6,064 nucleotides of DNA from assembly GCA_050115015.1 (NCBI GenBank), contig JASFRI010000268.1:1-6064 (forward strand), in the 5' to 3' direction. The stretch comes from JASFRI01 sp050115015. Its GTDB lineage: Bacteria > Acidobacteriota > Polarisedimenticolia > CBDVAL01. A program made the position numbers and the translations under genes. This document shows positions 1 through 5,815 of the stretch, one piece after another (the stretch's first letter is position 1; the number at the start of each line of letters is the position of its first letter). A model generated the notes under the pieces. That model had not been told where the DNA came from. It saw nothing but the letters and a program-made list of their open reading frames with translations, and did not search any database.

Positions 1-799
1 CTCGACGGGCGGCTTCTCCCCCTGGAACGACTCCGTGGCCCACTTCGGGCCCGCCGTGCAGGTGATCGTGATCGTCTTCATGATCCTGGCGGGGGCGAAC
101 TTCTCCCTCTACTACGGGGTGCTCCGTGGACGTGGCTGGAACCTGCTGCGGGACTGGGAGTTCCGGCTCTTCATCGTGATCATCGCCGTCGCCTCGCTGC
201 TGGTCACCTGGAACCTGGTGGCGACCGACGTGGTGGCCTCCCCCTTCCGGGCGGGGGTGGACGGGCTGTTCCAGGTGGCGTCGGTGGTCACCACCACCGG
301 GTTCGCCACGGCGGACTTCAACCTCTGGCCGGACCGCTCCCGCAAGATCCTGATCATCCTGATGTTCATCGGCGGCTGCGCCGGCTCCACCGCCGGGTCG
401 ATGAAGGTCATGCGGATGGCCATCGGCGTGAAGTCGGCCATGCGCGAGGTCCGGGCGATCTTCAGCCCCAACGCGATCCTGTCGGTGTTCGTGGGGAAGA
501 AGGCGGTGCCCGACGGCGTCGTCCGCAGCGTGCTGGGCTTCTTCGTCCTCTACGTGAGCGCCTGGGGCCTGGGCTCCCTGCTGCTGGGCTTCGGCGGCCA
601 CGATCTCCTGACCGCCGCCACCGCGTCGGCGGCCACCATCGGGAACATCGGTCCGGGGCTGGCCCGCGTCGGTCCGACCGCGAACTACGCCTTCTTCGGC
701 TCGCCGGAGAAGCTGCTGATGGTCCTGCTGATGTGGCTGGGACGCCTGGAGATCTACGCCATCGCGGCGCTGTTCACCCGATCGTTCTGGAGACCTTGA
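1..799 (+). CDS. trkH: Trk-type potassium uptake channel subunit TrkH, C-terminal part (5' end outside window)
   Basis: This is the membrane K+-translocating subunit of a Trk/Ktr/HKT system, which normally works with a cytoplasmic NAD-binding TrkA gating ring. The visible 265 residues (frame from base 2) begin in pore loop 2, STGGFSPW. Pore loop 3 follows (TTTGFATAD, about residues 97-105), then the GGCAGSTAGSMKVMR segment (about 124-138) that begins the next helix, and pore loop 4 (TIGNIGPG, about 212-219). The protein ends in the typical LGRLE...LFTRSFWRP. Hydrophobic helices lie between the loops, for example around residues 19-40, 54-75, 115-125 and 175-196. Missing from the window are the N-terminal membrane pairs and pore loop 1, roughly 220 residues judging from the usual length near 480. 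No separate trkA gene is visible, so it may lie upstream or elsewhere. The gene heads a same-strand block with two GAPDH-family genes and an antiporter. The family assignment is very secure; ion selectivity (K+ with or without Na+) is inferred from the conserved filter glycines. Confidence 0.95.
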   Translation, partial: STGGFSPWNDSVAHFGPAVQVIVIVFMILAGANFSLYYGVLRGRGWNLLRDWEFRLFIVIIAVASLLVTWNLVATDVVASPFRAGVDGLFQVASVVTTTGFATADFNLWPDRSRKILIILMFIGGCAGSTAGSMKVMRMAIGVKSAMREVRAIFSPNAILSVFVGKKAVPDGVVRSVLGFFVLYVSAWGLGSLLLGFGGHDLLTAATASAATIGNIGPGLARVGPTANYAFFGSPEKLLMVLLMWLGRLEIYAIAALFTRSFWRP

Positions 800-800
800 A

Positions 801-817
801 ACGAGATGCCGTCTCGT
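801..817 (+). other. Perfect short hairpin just after trkH
   Basis: ACGAGA (801-806) and TCTCGT (812-817) are exact reverse complements around a 5-nt loop, starting 2 nt after the trkH stop. No T-tract follows, so it does not meet the criteria for an intrinsic terminator. It could be an mRNA processing or stability element, or a weak attenuator, in the 83-nt gap before the next gene. No convincing -35/-10 promoter is visible in that gap. Confidence 0.35.
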
Positions 818-871
818 CCAGGATCCACCCGACGTATCCCCACCGCCGCCCGCGGGAGGGCGCGAAGACTC

Positions 872-877
872 AGGAGG
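872..877 (+). promoter_or_regulatory. Ribosome binding site deciding the start of the first GAPDH-like gene
   Basis: AGGAGG lies 5 nt before ATG 883, a strong Shine-Dalgarno site. The in-frame GTG at 880 would be only 2 nt away. Earlier in-frame starts inside trkH lack such a site and would add residues unrelated to GAPDH. The ATG places RIGLMGFGRIGR at the normal N-terminus. Confidence 0.8.
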
Positions 878-882
878 TCGTG

Positions 883-1893
883 ATGCCATACCGGATCGGA
901 CTCATGGGGTTTGGCCGGATCGGGCGCAGCGTCTTTCGACTGCTGTACCGCCGGGAGGATCTCAGGGTGGAGGCGATCTCCGACGTCGCCGACCACAAGG
1001 CCCTGGAATACCTGCTGCGCTTCGACACCGTCCTCGGGCGCTTTCCCGACGAGGTTCGCGTGCGGGACGGGGCCCTCTACTGCCGCGGCAGGCGGGTCAC
1101 CATGCTCTCCGGCCGGGAGCCCGGCGACGTGCCCTGGGGGGACCTCGGGGTCGACCTGGTGGTCGACGCCTCGGCCCGCTACCGCAGCCGCGAGGCATTG
1201 CAGGGGCATCTGGACCGCGGCGCCCGCCGCGTCATCCTGTGCGTACCCCCGCGGGACGAGCCGGACATCACCGTCGTGATGGGGGTGAACGAGGACCAGC
1301 TCCGGCCCGAGCACCGGCTGATCTCCAACGCCTCGAGCACCGCCCAGTGCGTGGCGCCGATCCTCCGCTACCTGCACGAGACCTTCCGGCTGCGTCGGGT
1401 GCTGTTCACCACGGTCCATGCCTACACGAACCAGGACCGCCTCGCGGACGTCCCCCACAACGACCTGCGGCGCGGCCGGGCGGCGGCGGAGAACATCATC
1501 CCCACGGCGACGAACGCCCCGACGCTCCTCGGCAAGCTCCTGCCCGAGCTGGCGGGCCGCATCGAGGGGACGGCGCTGAACGTGCCGGTCCCGGACGGCT
1601 CGCTGGTGGACATGGTGGCCTGGACGGACCGCAAGGTCGACGTCGGGGCCATCAACGAGATCATCCGGACCGCCGCCGCCGGCCCGCTGAAGGGGATCGT
1701 CCGCTACGAGGAGGAGCCGATCGTCTCGTCGGACGTGCGGGGCCCCGAATCGGCGGTATTCGATGCCCTGTCGACGATGACCCTCGGCGACGACCTGCTG
1801 AAGGTGGTGGCCTGGTTCGACAACGGGTGGGGCTACTCGAACCGCGTCGTCGACCTGATCGAGCGCATCGTGGCGATGGAGGAGGGACGATGA
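883..1893 (+). CDS. GAPDH-family protein lacking the catalytic cysteine (probable pseudoenzyme)
   Basis: This 336-aa protein has the normal GAPDH length and both domains. The N-terminal Rossmann domain carries GFGRIGR (residues 9-15) and Asp34 at the position that usually favours NAD. The C-terminal catalytic domain keeps His179 (TTVHAYTN), the S-loop (about 180-207, LADVPHNDLRRGRAA) and the nicotinamide-contacting Asn in FDNGWGYS (about 312-319). The usual SNASCTTNC motif reads SNASSTAQC: residue 152, the catalytic Cys, is Ser (codon AGC at 1336-1338). The phosphate-site Arg of RVPVP is Asn233 (AAC at 1579-1581). The TTTGAAK phosphate loop reads TATNAPT (208-214). Oxidative phosphorylation of glyceraldehyde 3-phosphate through a thiohemiacetal should therefore not be possible. 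About half the residues match the next gene by hand count, with one gap near the C-terminus. The intact frame, good RBS and conserved fold argue against simple decay. Its role is unknown; NAD(H) sensing or assembly with the active enzyme are inferences. Automated annotation would probably call it plain GAPDH. Confidence 0.93.
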   Translation: MPYRIGLMGFGRIGRSVFRLLYRREDLRVEAISDVADHKALEYLLRFDTVLGRFPDEVRVRDGALYCRGRRVTMLSGREPGDVPWGDLGVDLVVDASARYRSREALQGHLDRGARRVILCVPPRDEPDITVVMGVNEDQLRPEHRLISNASSTAQCVAPILRYLHETFRLRRVLFTTVHAYTNQDRLADVPHNDLRRGRAAAENIIPTATNAPTLLGKLLPELAGRIEGTALNVPVPDGSLVDMVAWTDRKVDVGAINEIIRTAAAGPLKGIVRYEEEPIVSSDVRGPESAVFDALSTMTLGDDLLKVVAWFDNGWGYSNRVVDLIERIVAMEEGR

Positions 1894-2900
1894 CCACGCG
1901 GATCGGCATCAACGGGTTCGGCCGGATCGGCCGCAGCGTCCTGCGGATCCTCACGGAGCGGGACGACATGGAGGTCGTCGCGGTCAACGACCTGTTCGAC
2001 AACCAGGCGTTGGCCTACCTGCTGCAGCACGACACCGTCATGGGCCGCTTCCGGGGCACCGTCGAGATCCAGGACGACGTGATGGTGGTGAACGGCCAGT
2101 CGATCCGGATGCTGGAGTCCCCGGATCCCGGCGCCCTCCCCTGGGGGAAGATGGAGGTGGACGTGGTGGTGGAGTCCACCGGGCGGTTCCGGACCCGGGA
2201 GTCCCTGCAGCCCCATCTGGAGGCCGGGGCCCGGCGGATCGTCCTGACGGTGCCCTCGAAGGACCCCGTCGACGCTACCGTGGTGATCGGCGTCAACGAC
2301 GACGAGATCCGGAAGGAGCACCGGATCATCTCGAACGCCTCCTGCACCACGAACTGCCTCGCTCCCCTGGTGAAGGTCCTGGACGAGGCCTTCGGGCTGG
2401 AGAAGGGGTTCATGACCACGGTGCACGCCTACACCAACGACCAGCGCCTCGCCGACGTGCCCCACAAGGACCTGCGGCGCTCCCGGGCCGCGGCGCAGAA
2501 CATCATCCCGACCACCACCGGCGCCGCCAAGGCCGTGGGGAAGGTGCTCCCCCACCTGCAGGGGCGCCTGGACGGCGTGGCCATGCGCGTCCCGGTCCCC
2601 GACGGATCGGTGGTGGACCTCAGCGTGCGGCTGGGCGGCGAGCCCACCCCGGAGGACGTGAACGCGGCGGTGCGGAAGGCCGCGGAGGGCGCGCTCCAGG
2701 GCGTGCTGGAGTACAGCACGCAGCCGATCGTCTCCTCGGACGTGATCGGCAACCCTCACTCCTCGATCTTCGACGCCGCGTGTACCCAGTCCGCGGGCGA
2801 GGGCTTCGTGAAGACCGTGTCGTGGTACGACAACGAGTGGGGTTACTCATGTCGGGTGGTCGACCTGATCCAGCGGCTGGCGGAACTGGATCGGGGCTGA
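1890..2900 (+). CDS. gap: Type I glyceraldehyde-3-phosphate dehydrogenase, NAD-type, catalytically intact
   Basis: This cytosolic glycolytic/gluconeogenic enzyme converts glyceraldehyde 3-phosphate, NAD+ and phosphate to 1,3-bisphosphoglycerate, and works as a tetramer. The 336-aa protein has INGFGRIGR (residues 7-15), VNDLFD with Asp34, the active site SNASCTTNC with catalytic Cys152 (TGC at 2343-2345), His179 in TTVHAYTNDQ, the S-loop, the phosphate loop TTTGAAK (208-214), Arg233 in MRVPVPDGS, and YDNEWGYS near the C-terminus. Asp34 together with Pro191 in the S-loop (DVPHKD) points to NAD rather than NADP. ATG 1890 overlaps the previous stop as ATGA and has GGAGG repeats at 1878-1885, so translation is probably coupled to the upstream paralogue. 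The long open frame running back to 1239 is only the absence of stops inside the neighbour. The function is secure. Whether this is the main housekeeping copy cannot be told, because no pgk, tpi or other glycolytic gene is adjacent. Confidence 0.97.
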   Translation: MTTRIGINGFGRIGRSVLRILTERDDMEVVAVNDLFDNQALAYLLQHDTVMGRFRGTVEIQDDVMVVNGQSIRMLESPDPGALPWGKMEVDVVVESTGRFRTRESLQPHLEAGARRIVLTVPSKDPVDATVVIGVNDDEIRKEHRIISNASCTTNCLAPLVKVLDEAFGLEKGFMTTVHAYTNDQRLADVPHKDLRRSRAAAQNIIPTTTGAAKAVGKVLPHLQGRLDGVAMRVPVPDGSVVDLSVRLGGEPTPEDVNAAVRKAAEGALQGVLEYSTQPIVSSDVIGNPHSSIFDAACTQSAGEGFVKTVSWYDNEWGYSCRVVDLIQRLAELDRG

Positions 2901-2910
2901 CCCGGGGCAC

Positions 2911-4806
2911 TTGCATCTCCCGGTCTTCGACGACCCGTCCCTGACCATCGCCCTGGCCCTGGCGGCCGGGATGCTGGCCCAGGCGCTGGCCCGGCACCTC
3001 CGGGTGCCGGGGATCGTCGTGCTCCTCGCGAGCGGCGTGCTGCTGGGGCCGGACTTCCTGGGCCTGGTCCGGCCCGCATCGCTGGGCGCGACCCTGCCGG
3101 CCCTGGTCGGCTTCGCGGTGGCGGTGATCCTGTTCGAGGGCGGGATGAACCTCAGCATCCCGCGGATCCGCCGCGAGGGGCTGGTCATCCGCCGCCTGGT
3201 CACCGTCGGGGCGGTGGTGACCGCCGTGGGCGCCACCGCGGCGGCGCGCTACCTGCTGGACTGGGACTGGCGGCCCTCGATCCTCTTCGGGACGCTGATG
3301 ATCGTCACCGGCCCGACCGTCGTCACCCCCCTGCTGCGCCGCATCCGCGTCAAGCAGAGCGTCGCCACGATCCTCGAGGCGGAGGGGGTGCTGGTCGACG
3401 CCATCGGGGCCGTCCTGGCGGTGGTCGCCTTCGAGGTCCTGGTCAGTCCCTCGGGCGCGGCCCTGGCGGTGGGCGCCCTGGATGCCGCCTCGCGCCTGGT
3501 ACTCGGGGCGGTGATGGGCGCCGCCACCGGCTTCCTCATCGCGGCGCTGCTGCGGATCGAGCGCCTGGTCCCCGAGGGGCTGGAGAACGTCTTCACCCTC
3601 GCCTTCGCGCTGCTGGCGTACCAGCTCAGCGACGGCATCCTCCACGAGAGCGGCATCGTCACGGTCACCGTCGCCGGCATGGTGGTCGGGAACGTCCGAT
3701 CCCGGGCCCTCGGGGACCTGCGGGAGTTCAAGGAACAGCTCACGACGATGTTCATCGGGATGCTGTTCGTGCTGCTCGCGGCGAGCGTCAGCGTCGAGCA
3801 GGTCCTGGAGCTCGGGATTCCGGGGCTGCTGACCGTCCTGACCCTCATGTTCGTCGTCCGTCCCCTCAACGTCCTGGCCGGCACCTGGAAGTCCGACCTG
3901 GACGCCCGGGAGCGGCTGTTCCTGTGCTGGCTCGCACCGAGGGGCATCGTGGCGGCGGCGGTCGCCTCCCTGTTCTCCCAGAGCCTGGTGGCGGCGGGGG
4001 TTCCGGGCGGCGAGGCACTCCAGGCGATGGTCTTCCTGGTGATCGGCATGACCGTGCTCGTCCAGGGGCTGTCGGGCGGCCTCATCGCCCGGGCCCTGGG
4101 ACTGCGCCGGCCGACGAACACCGGCTACGTCCTGCTCGGGGCCAACGACCTCGCCCGGGCCATGGCGCGGCTGCTGGTGGAGGCGGGGAACGAGGTGATC
4201 CTGCTGGACTCCAGCCCCGATGCCTGCAAGGCGGCCGAGGAGGAAGGGCTGCGGGTCCTGTTCGGCAGCGGCCTCCAGGAGGCGGTCCTGTACCGGGCGG
4301 ACCTCGCCGGCAAGGAGGCCTGCATCGCGCTGACCGCGAACGACGAGGCCAACCTGCTGTTCGCCCGGAAGGCCAGGGAGGAATTCCGCGTGCCCCGGGT
4401 GTGGGTCGCGCTGCGCCGCGGCCACGTCAGCGTCACCGAGCACATGGTCGAGGCGGCCGGCGCCCGCGTCCTGTTCGGCGTCCCGCGGCACATCGATCTG
4501 TGGATCGTGCGCCTCGAGCGGGAGATCGCACGGATCGAGCGCTGGACCCGCCGGGAGCCCGGGGAGGGAGAGGAGCTGCTGCACCTGGACGAGGAGACCC
4601 GCAACAGCCTCCTCCCCCTGGCCATCCGCCGCGGCGGCAAGCTCCTGCCCCTGGACGACACGGTCGCCGTGCGGAAGGGGGACGAGCTCCACGCCCTCGT
4701 CCTGGAGGAGCAGGCCGATCGGGCCCACGCCTGGCTGCAGGGTCAGGGCTGGGAGGCGATCGCCGCTCCGGAGGAGACGGCGGCCGAGACAACCGAGGCC
4801 TCATGA
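2911..4806 (+). CDS. Cation:proton antiporter (CPA/NhaP-like) with C-terminal TrkA/RCK regulatory domain
   Basis: This 631-aa inner-membrane protein is predicted to exchange Na+ or K+ for H+. Residues 1-395 form a transporter domain of about 12-13 hydrophobic segments: LRVPGIVVLLASGVLLGP near the N-terminus (30-47), ILFEGGMNL (73-81), the TGPTVVTPLL region (133-142), the ion-site helix with EAEGVLVDAIGA (156-167, candidate Asp163), and LAPRGIVAAAVASLF (341-355) with conserved Arg344. A Rossmann-like TrkA-N domain follows (about 404-535). It has YVLLGANDLARA in place of the usual GxGxxG loop, acidic LLDSS at the end of strand 2, and ALTANDEANL. A TrkA-C-like segment follows (about 555-610, LLPLAIRRGGKLLPLDDT...VRKGDEL). 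The start is TTG 2911, 10 nt after gap; it is the first plausible start after an in-frame stop at 2866 and completes TM1. Its Shine-Dalgarno site is weak, and ATG 2971 (residue 21) is a less likely alternative that would cut TM1. Exact ion specificity is not determinable. RCK domains in K+ transporters bind nucleotides and control gating, so nucleotide control is likely. Confidence 0.92.
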   Translation: MHLPVFDDPSLTIALALAAGMLAQALARHLRVPGIVVLLASGVLLGPDFLGLVRPASLGATLPALVGFAVAVILFEGGMNLSIPRIRREGLVIRRLVTVGAVVTAVGATAAARYLLDWDWRPSILFGTLMIVTGPTVVTPLLRRIRVKQSVATILEAEGVLVDAIGAVLAVVAFEVLVSPSGAALAVGALDAASRLVLGAVMGAATGFLIAALLRIERLVPEGLENVFTLAFALLAYQLSDGILHESGIVTVTVAGMVVGNVRSRALGDLREFKEQLTTMFIGMLFVLLAASVSVEQVLELGIPGLLTVLTLMFVVRPLNVLAGTWKSDLDARERLFLCWLAPRGIVAAAVASLFSQSLVAAGVPGGEALQAMVFLVIGMTVLVQGLSGGLIARALGLRRPTNTGYVLLGANDLARAMARLLVEAGNEVILLDSSPDACKAAEEEGLRVLFGSGLQEAVLYRADLAGKEACIALTANDEANLLFARKAREEFRVPRVWVALRRGHVSVTEHMVEAAGARVLFGVPRHIDLWIVRLEREIARIERWTRREPGEGEELLHLDEETRNSLLPLAIRRGGKLLPLDDTVAVRKGDELHALVLEEQADRAHAWLQGQGWEAIAAPEETAAETTEAS

Positions 4807-4832
4807 CGCCGCGGCGCGGCGGGAAGACTGGT

Positions 4833-4842
4833 AAGGTGGAGG
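4833..4842 (+). promoter_or_regulatory. Ribosome binding site of the YHS-like gene
   Basis: The purine-rich AAGGTGGAGG ends 1 nt before ATG 4844, with AAGG at 4833-4836 at normal spacing. An in-frame TAA at 4832-4834 makes ATG 4844 the earliest possible ATG start. Confidence 0.55.
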
Positions 4843-4843
4843 C

Positions 4844-5128
4844 ATGTTCCTGATCCGGGCGCTGCGGATGCTGTTCTGGGTACTGCTGGTCCTGTGGATC
4901 CTGCGGCTCGCCGGCCGGATGTTCCGCCCTGCCCCGCCGCGGGCGCAGCGCCCTCCCGAAGCGCCCCCCTCGCCCACGCCGCCGCAGCACCTCCACCGCG
5001 ACCCGGTCTGCGGCACGTTCCTGCCCGCGGACATCGCCCTGGTGGAGACCGTGGACGGCCAGCCCGTGCACTTCTGCTCGAAGGAGTGCCGGGATCGCTA
5101 CCGGCTCGCCGCGGCGCAGCACGGGTGA
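4844..5128 (+). CDS. Small membrane-anchored protein with YHS/TRASH-like metal-binding motif
   Basis: This is a 94-aa protein in three parts. Residues 3-24 are one hydrophobic helix (LIRALRMLFWVLLVLWILRL) flanked by Arg, so it is an uncleaved N-terminal anchor with an Arg-rich face. Residues 28-49 are a Pro/Ala-rich linker (PAPPRAQRPPEAPPSPTPPQ). Residues 50-87 are a small domain, DPVCGTFLP...HFCSKECRDRY. Cys56, Cys78 and Cys82 give C-x21-C-x3-C spacing, matching YHS/TRASH domains that often bind metal (copper or zinc in some relatives). The positive-inside rule is ambiguous because Arg flanks both sides, so the location of the domain is not certain; a cytoplasmic domain is more likely given RLAGRMFR after the helix. 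It follows the antiporter by 37 nt on the same strand and may be co-transcribed. The specific function is unknown. Small anchored three-cysteine proteins of the PP0621 type have a similar shape. Confidence 0.85.
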   Translation: MFLIRALRMLFWVLLVLWILRLAGRMFRPAPPRAQRPPEAPPSPTPPQHLHRDPVCGTFLPADIALVETVDGQPVHFCSKECRDRYRLAAAQHG

Positions 5129-5140
5129 CCGCGAGGCGCG

Positions 5141-5803
5141 CTACAGCAGCAGGTCGCAGAGCTGCCGCAGGTCCCGGTCGCGGCTGTTGAACACCGGCGT
5201 GTCCGTGAACTCCCGCAGCTCCCGCCCCCCCAGCGACGAGGCGGCGCAGAGCCCGGAGATCGCGTCCGGCACCAGACCGAAACGCTCCCGGAGCACCCGG
5301 ATGCCGCCGATGGCGGCGACGGTGTCCGTCGCCGTGAACACCAGGCGATGGAGGCGCTGCCGGACCACGGGGCTCGACAGCAGCATCGCCGTCTCCCGCT
5401 GCAGCAGCCCGCCGGCGATCTCCACCACCCAGAAGTTCGCCGGGTTGTTCCCGAAGCGCCCGTCCAGGCGCTGGAAGATGCCGAGGACCTCGTCCTCGGG
5501 GAGCATGTGGGTCGACGGATGGCCCAGATAGGAGAAGTCCGCCACCGGCCGCGCGCCGCCGTCCTGCATGTGCAGGATGTCCTTGAGCGACGCGGTCCCG
5601 GTCACCTTGCACGCCCGCACCCGGTGGCCCATCGACGAGAGCGCCCAGCAGCACGTGATGGCCGCGGTGCTCTTCCCGGAGTTCATCGACGTGCCGATGA
5701 CCAGGACCATCCGGGCACGCCTTCGGGTGAGGTCGTACGGCTGTCGCGCGTCGGCCAGGGAGAACCGCTTCGTGTTGAGCGGGGTCCCGTCGGCGTCCAC
5801 CAC
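5141..5803 (-). CDS. C-terminal reading frame of the split gene: SIMIBI-class P-loop domain resembling dethiobiotin synthetase/CobB
   Basis: Counting from GTG 5803 the frame gives 220 residues. A Walker A motif, GTSMNSGKST, lies at residues 37-46, followed by a helix (AAITCCWALSSMG). KVTGTASLKD (66-75) matches the Lys-bearing segment after strand 2 of BioD-type enzymes. FWVVEIAGGLL (124-134) corresponds to their E-G-A-G-G motif, with Ile in place of the first Gly. Then come LHRLVFTATDTVAAIGGIRVLRE (about 151-173) and a C-terminal strand-helix ending DLRQLCDLLL. These features support an ATP- or GTP-binding SIMIBI fold, but not dethiobiotin synthesis itself, because no biotin genes are near. 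DUF1611-type P-loop proteins are another possible relation. GTG 5803 is probably not the true start; it lies just after the frameshift and no clear Shine-Dalgarno precedes it. The product would lack the N-terminal domain encoded in the other frame. Confidence 0.7.
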   Translation of the reverse strand: MVDADGTPLNTKRFSLADARQPYDLTRRRARMVLVIGTSMNSGKSTAAITCCWALSSMGHRVRACKVTGTASLKDILHMQDGGARPVADFSYLGHPSTHMLPEDEVLGIFQRLDGRFGNNPANFWVVEIAGGLLQRETAMLLSSPVVRQRLHRLVFTATDTVAAIGGIRVLRERFGLVPDAISGLCAASSLGGRELREFTDTPVFNSRDRDLRQLCDLLL

Positions 5804-5815
5804 CGAGCACCCGGA
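5803..5815 (-). other. Frameshift site between the two halves of the P-loop gene
   Basis: On the minus strand the sequence reads CGGGTGCTCGGTGGTGGAC. One frame gives R-V-L-G and ends sensibly here; the other gives G-C-S-V-V-D and begins sensibly here. If the 8-base unit GGGTGCTC (plus-strand 5805-5812) were present twice in tandem, the text would read I-R-V-L-G-C-S-V-V-D without a break. Loss of one unit by slippage or assembly collapse is a simple explanation that fits the frame difference. A single extra G is the alternative. Confidence 0.6.

Noticed and set aside
801..817. Hairpin as an intrinsic terminator of trkH
   Set aside because: The stem is only 6 bp and no run of T follows it, so termination is not supported.
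733..882. Upstream extension of the first GAPDH-like gene to an ATG inside trkH
   Set aside because: The added residues are not GAPDH-like, overlap trkH coding sequence, and AGGAGG points to ATG 883.
1239..1889. Long N-terminal extension of gap in its open frame
   Set aside because: It is the shifted frame of the upstream paralogue, with low-complexity composition; ATG 1890 gives a full-length GAPDH with a good RBS.
883..2900. Tandem GAPDH genes as an assembly duplication
   Set aside because: The proteins match at only about half of positions by hand count, so this is an old duplication or separate acquisition, not a repeated contig segment.
2620..4728. 702-codon open frame on the minus strand
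   Set aside because: It lies antisense to gap and the antiporter, is rich in Gly/Arg/Pro/Gln/Asp/His with no recognisable motif, and opposes clear family matches. It is a by-product of high GC content.
3924..4853. 309-codon plus-strand frame overlapping the antiporter
   Set aside because: Gly/Arg/Pro-rich shadow in another frame of the RCK domain, with no motifs.
5129..5140. Bidirectional terminator between the convergent genes
   Set aside because: The 12-nt gap holds no inverted repeat with T-tracts; nothing can be supported.
4743..5803. Continuation of the upstream minus-strand frame past the frameshift
   Set aside because: After RVLG the translation becomes Arg/Gly/Ala/Pro-rich without motifs, while the neighbouring frame carries the P-loop domain and a proper stop at 5141.
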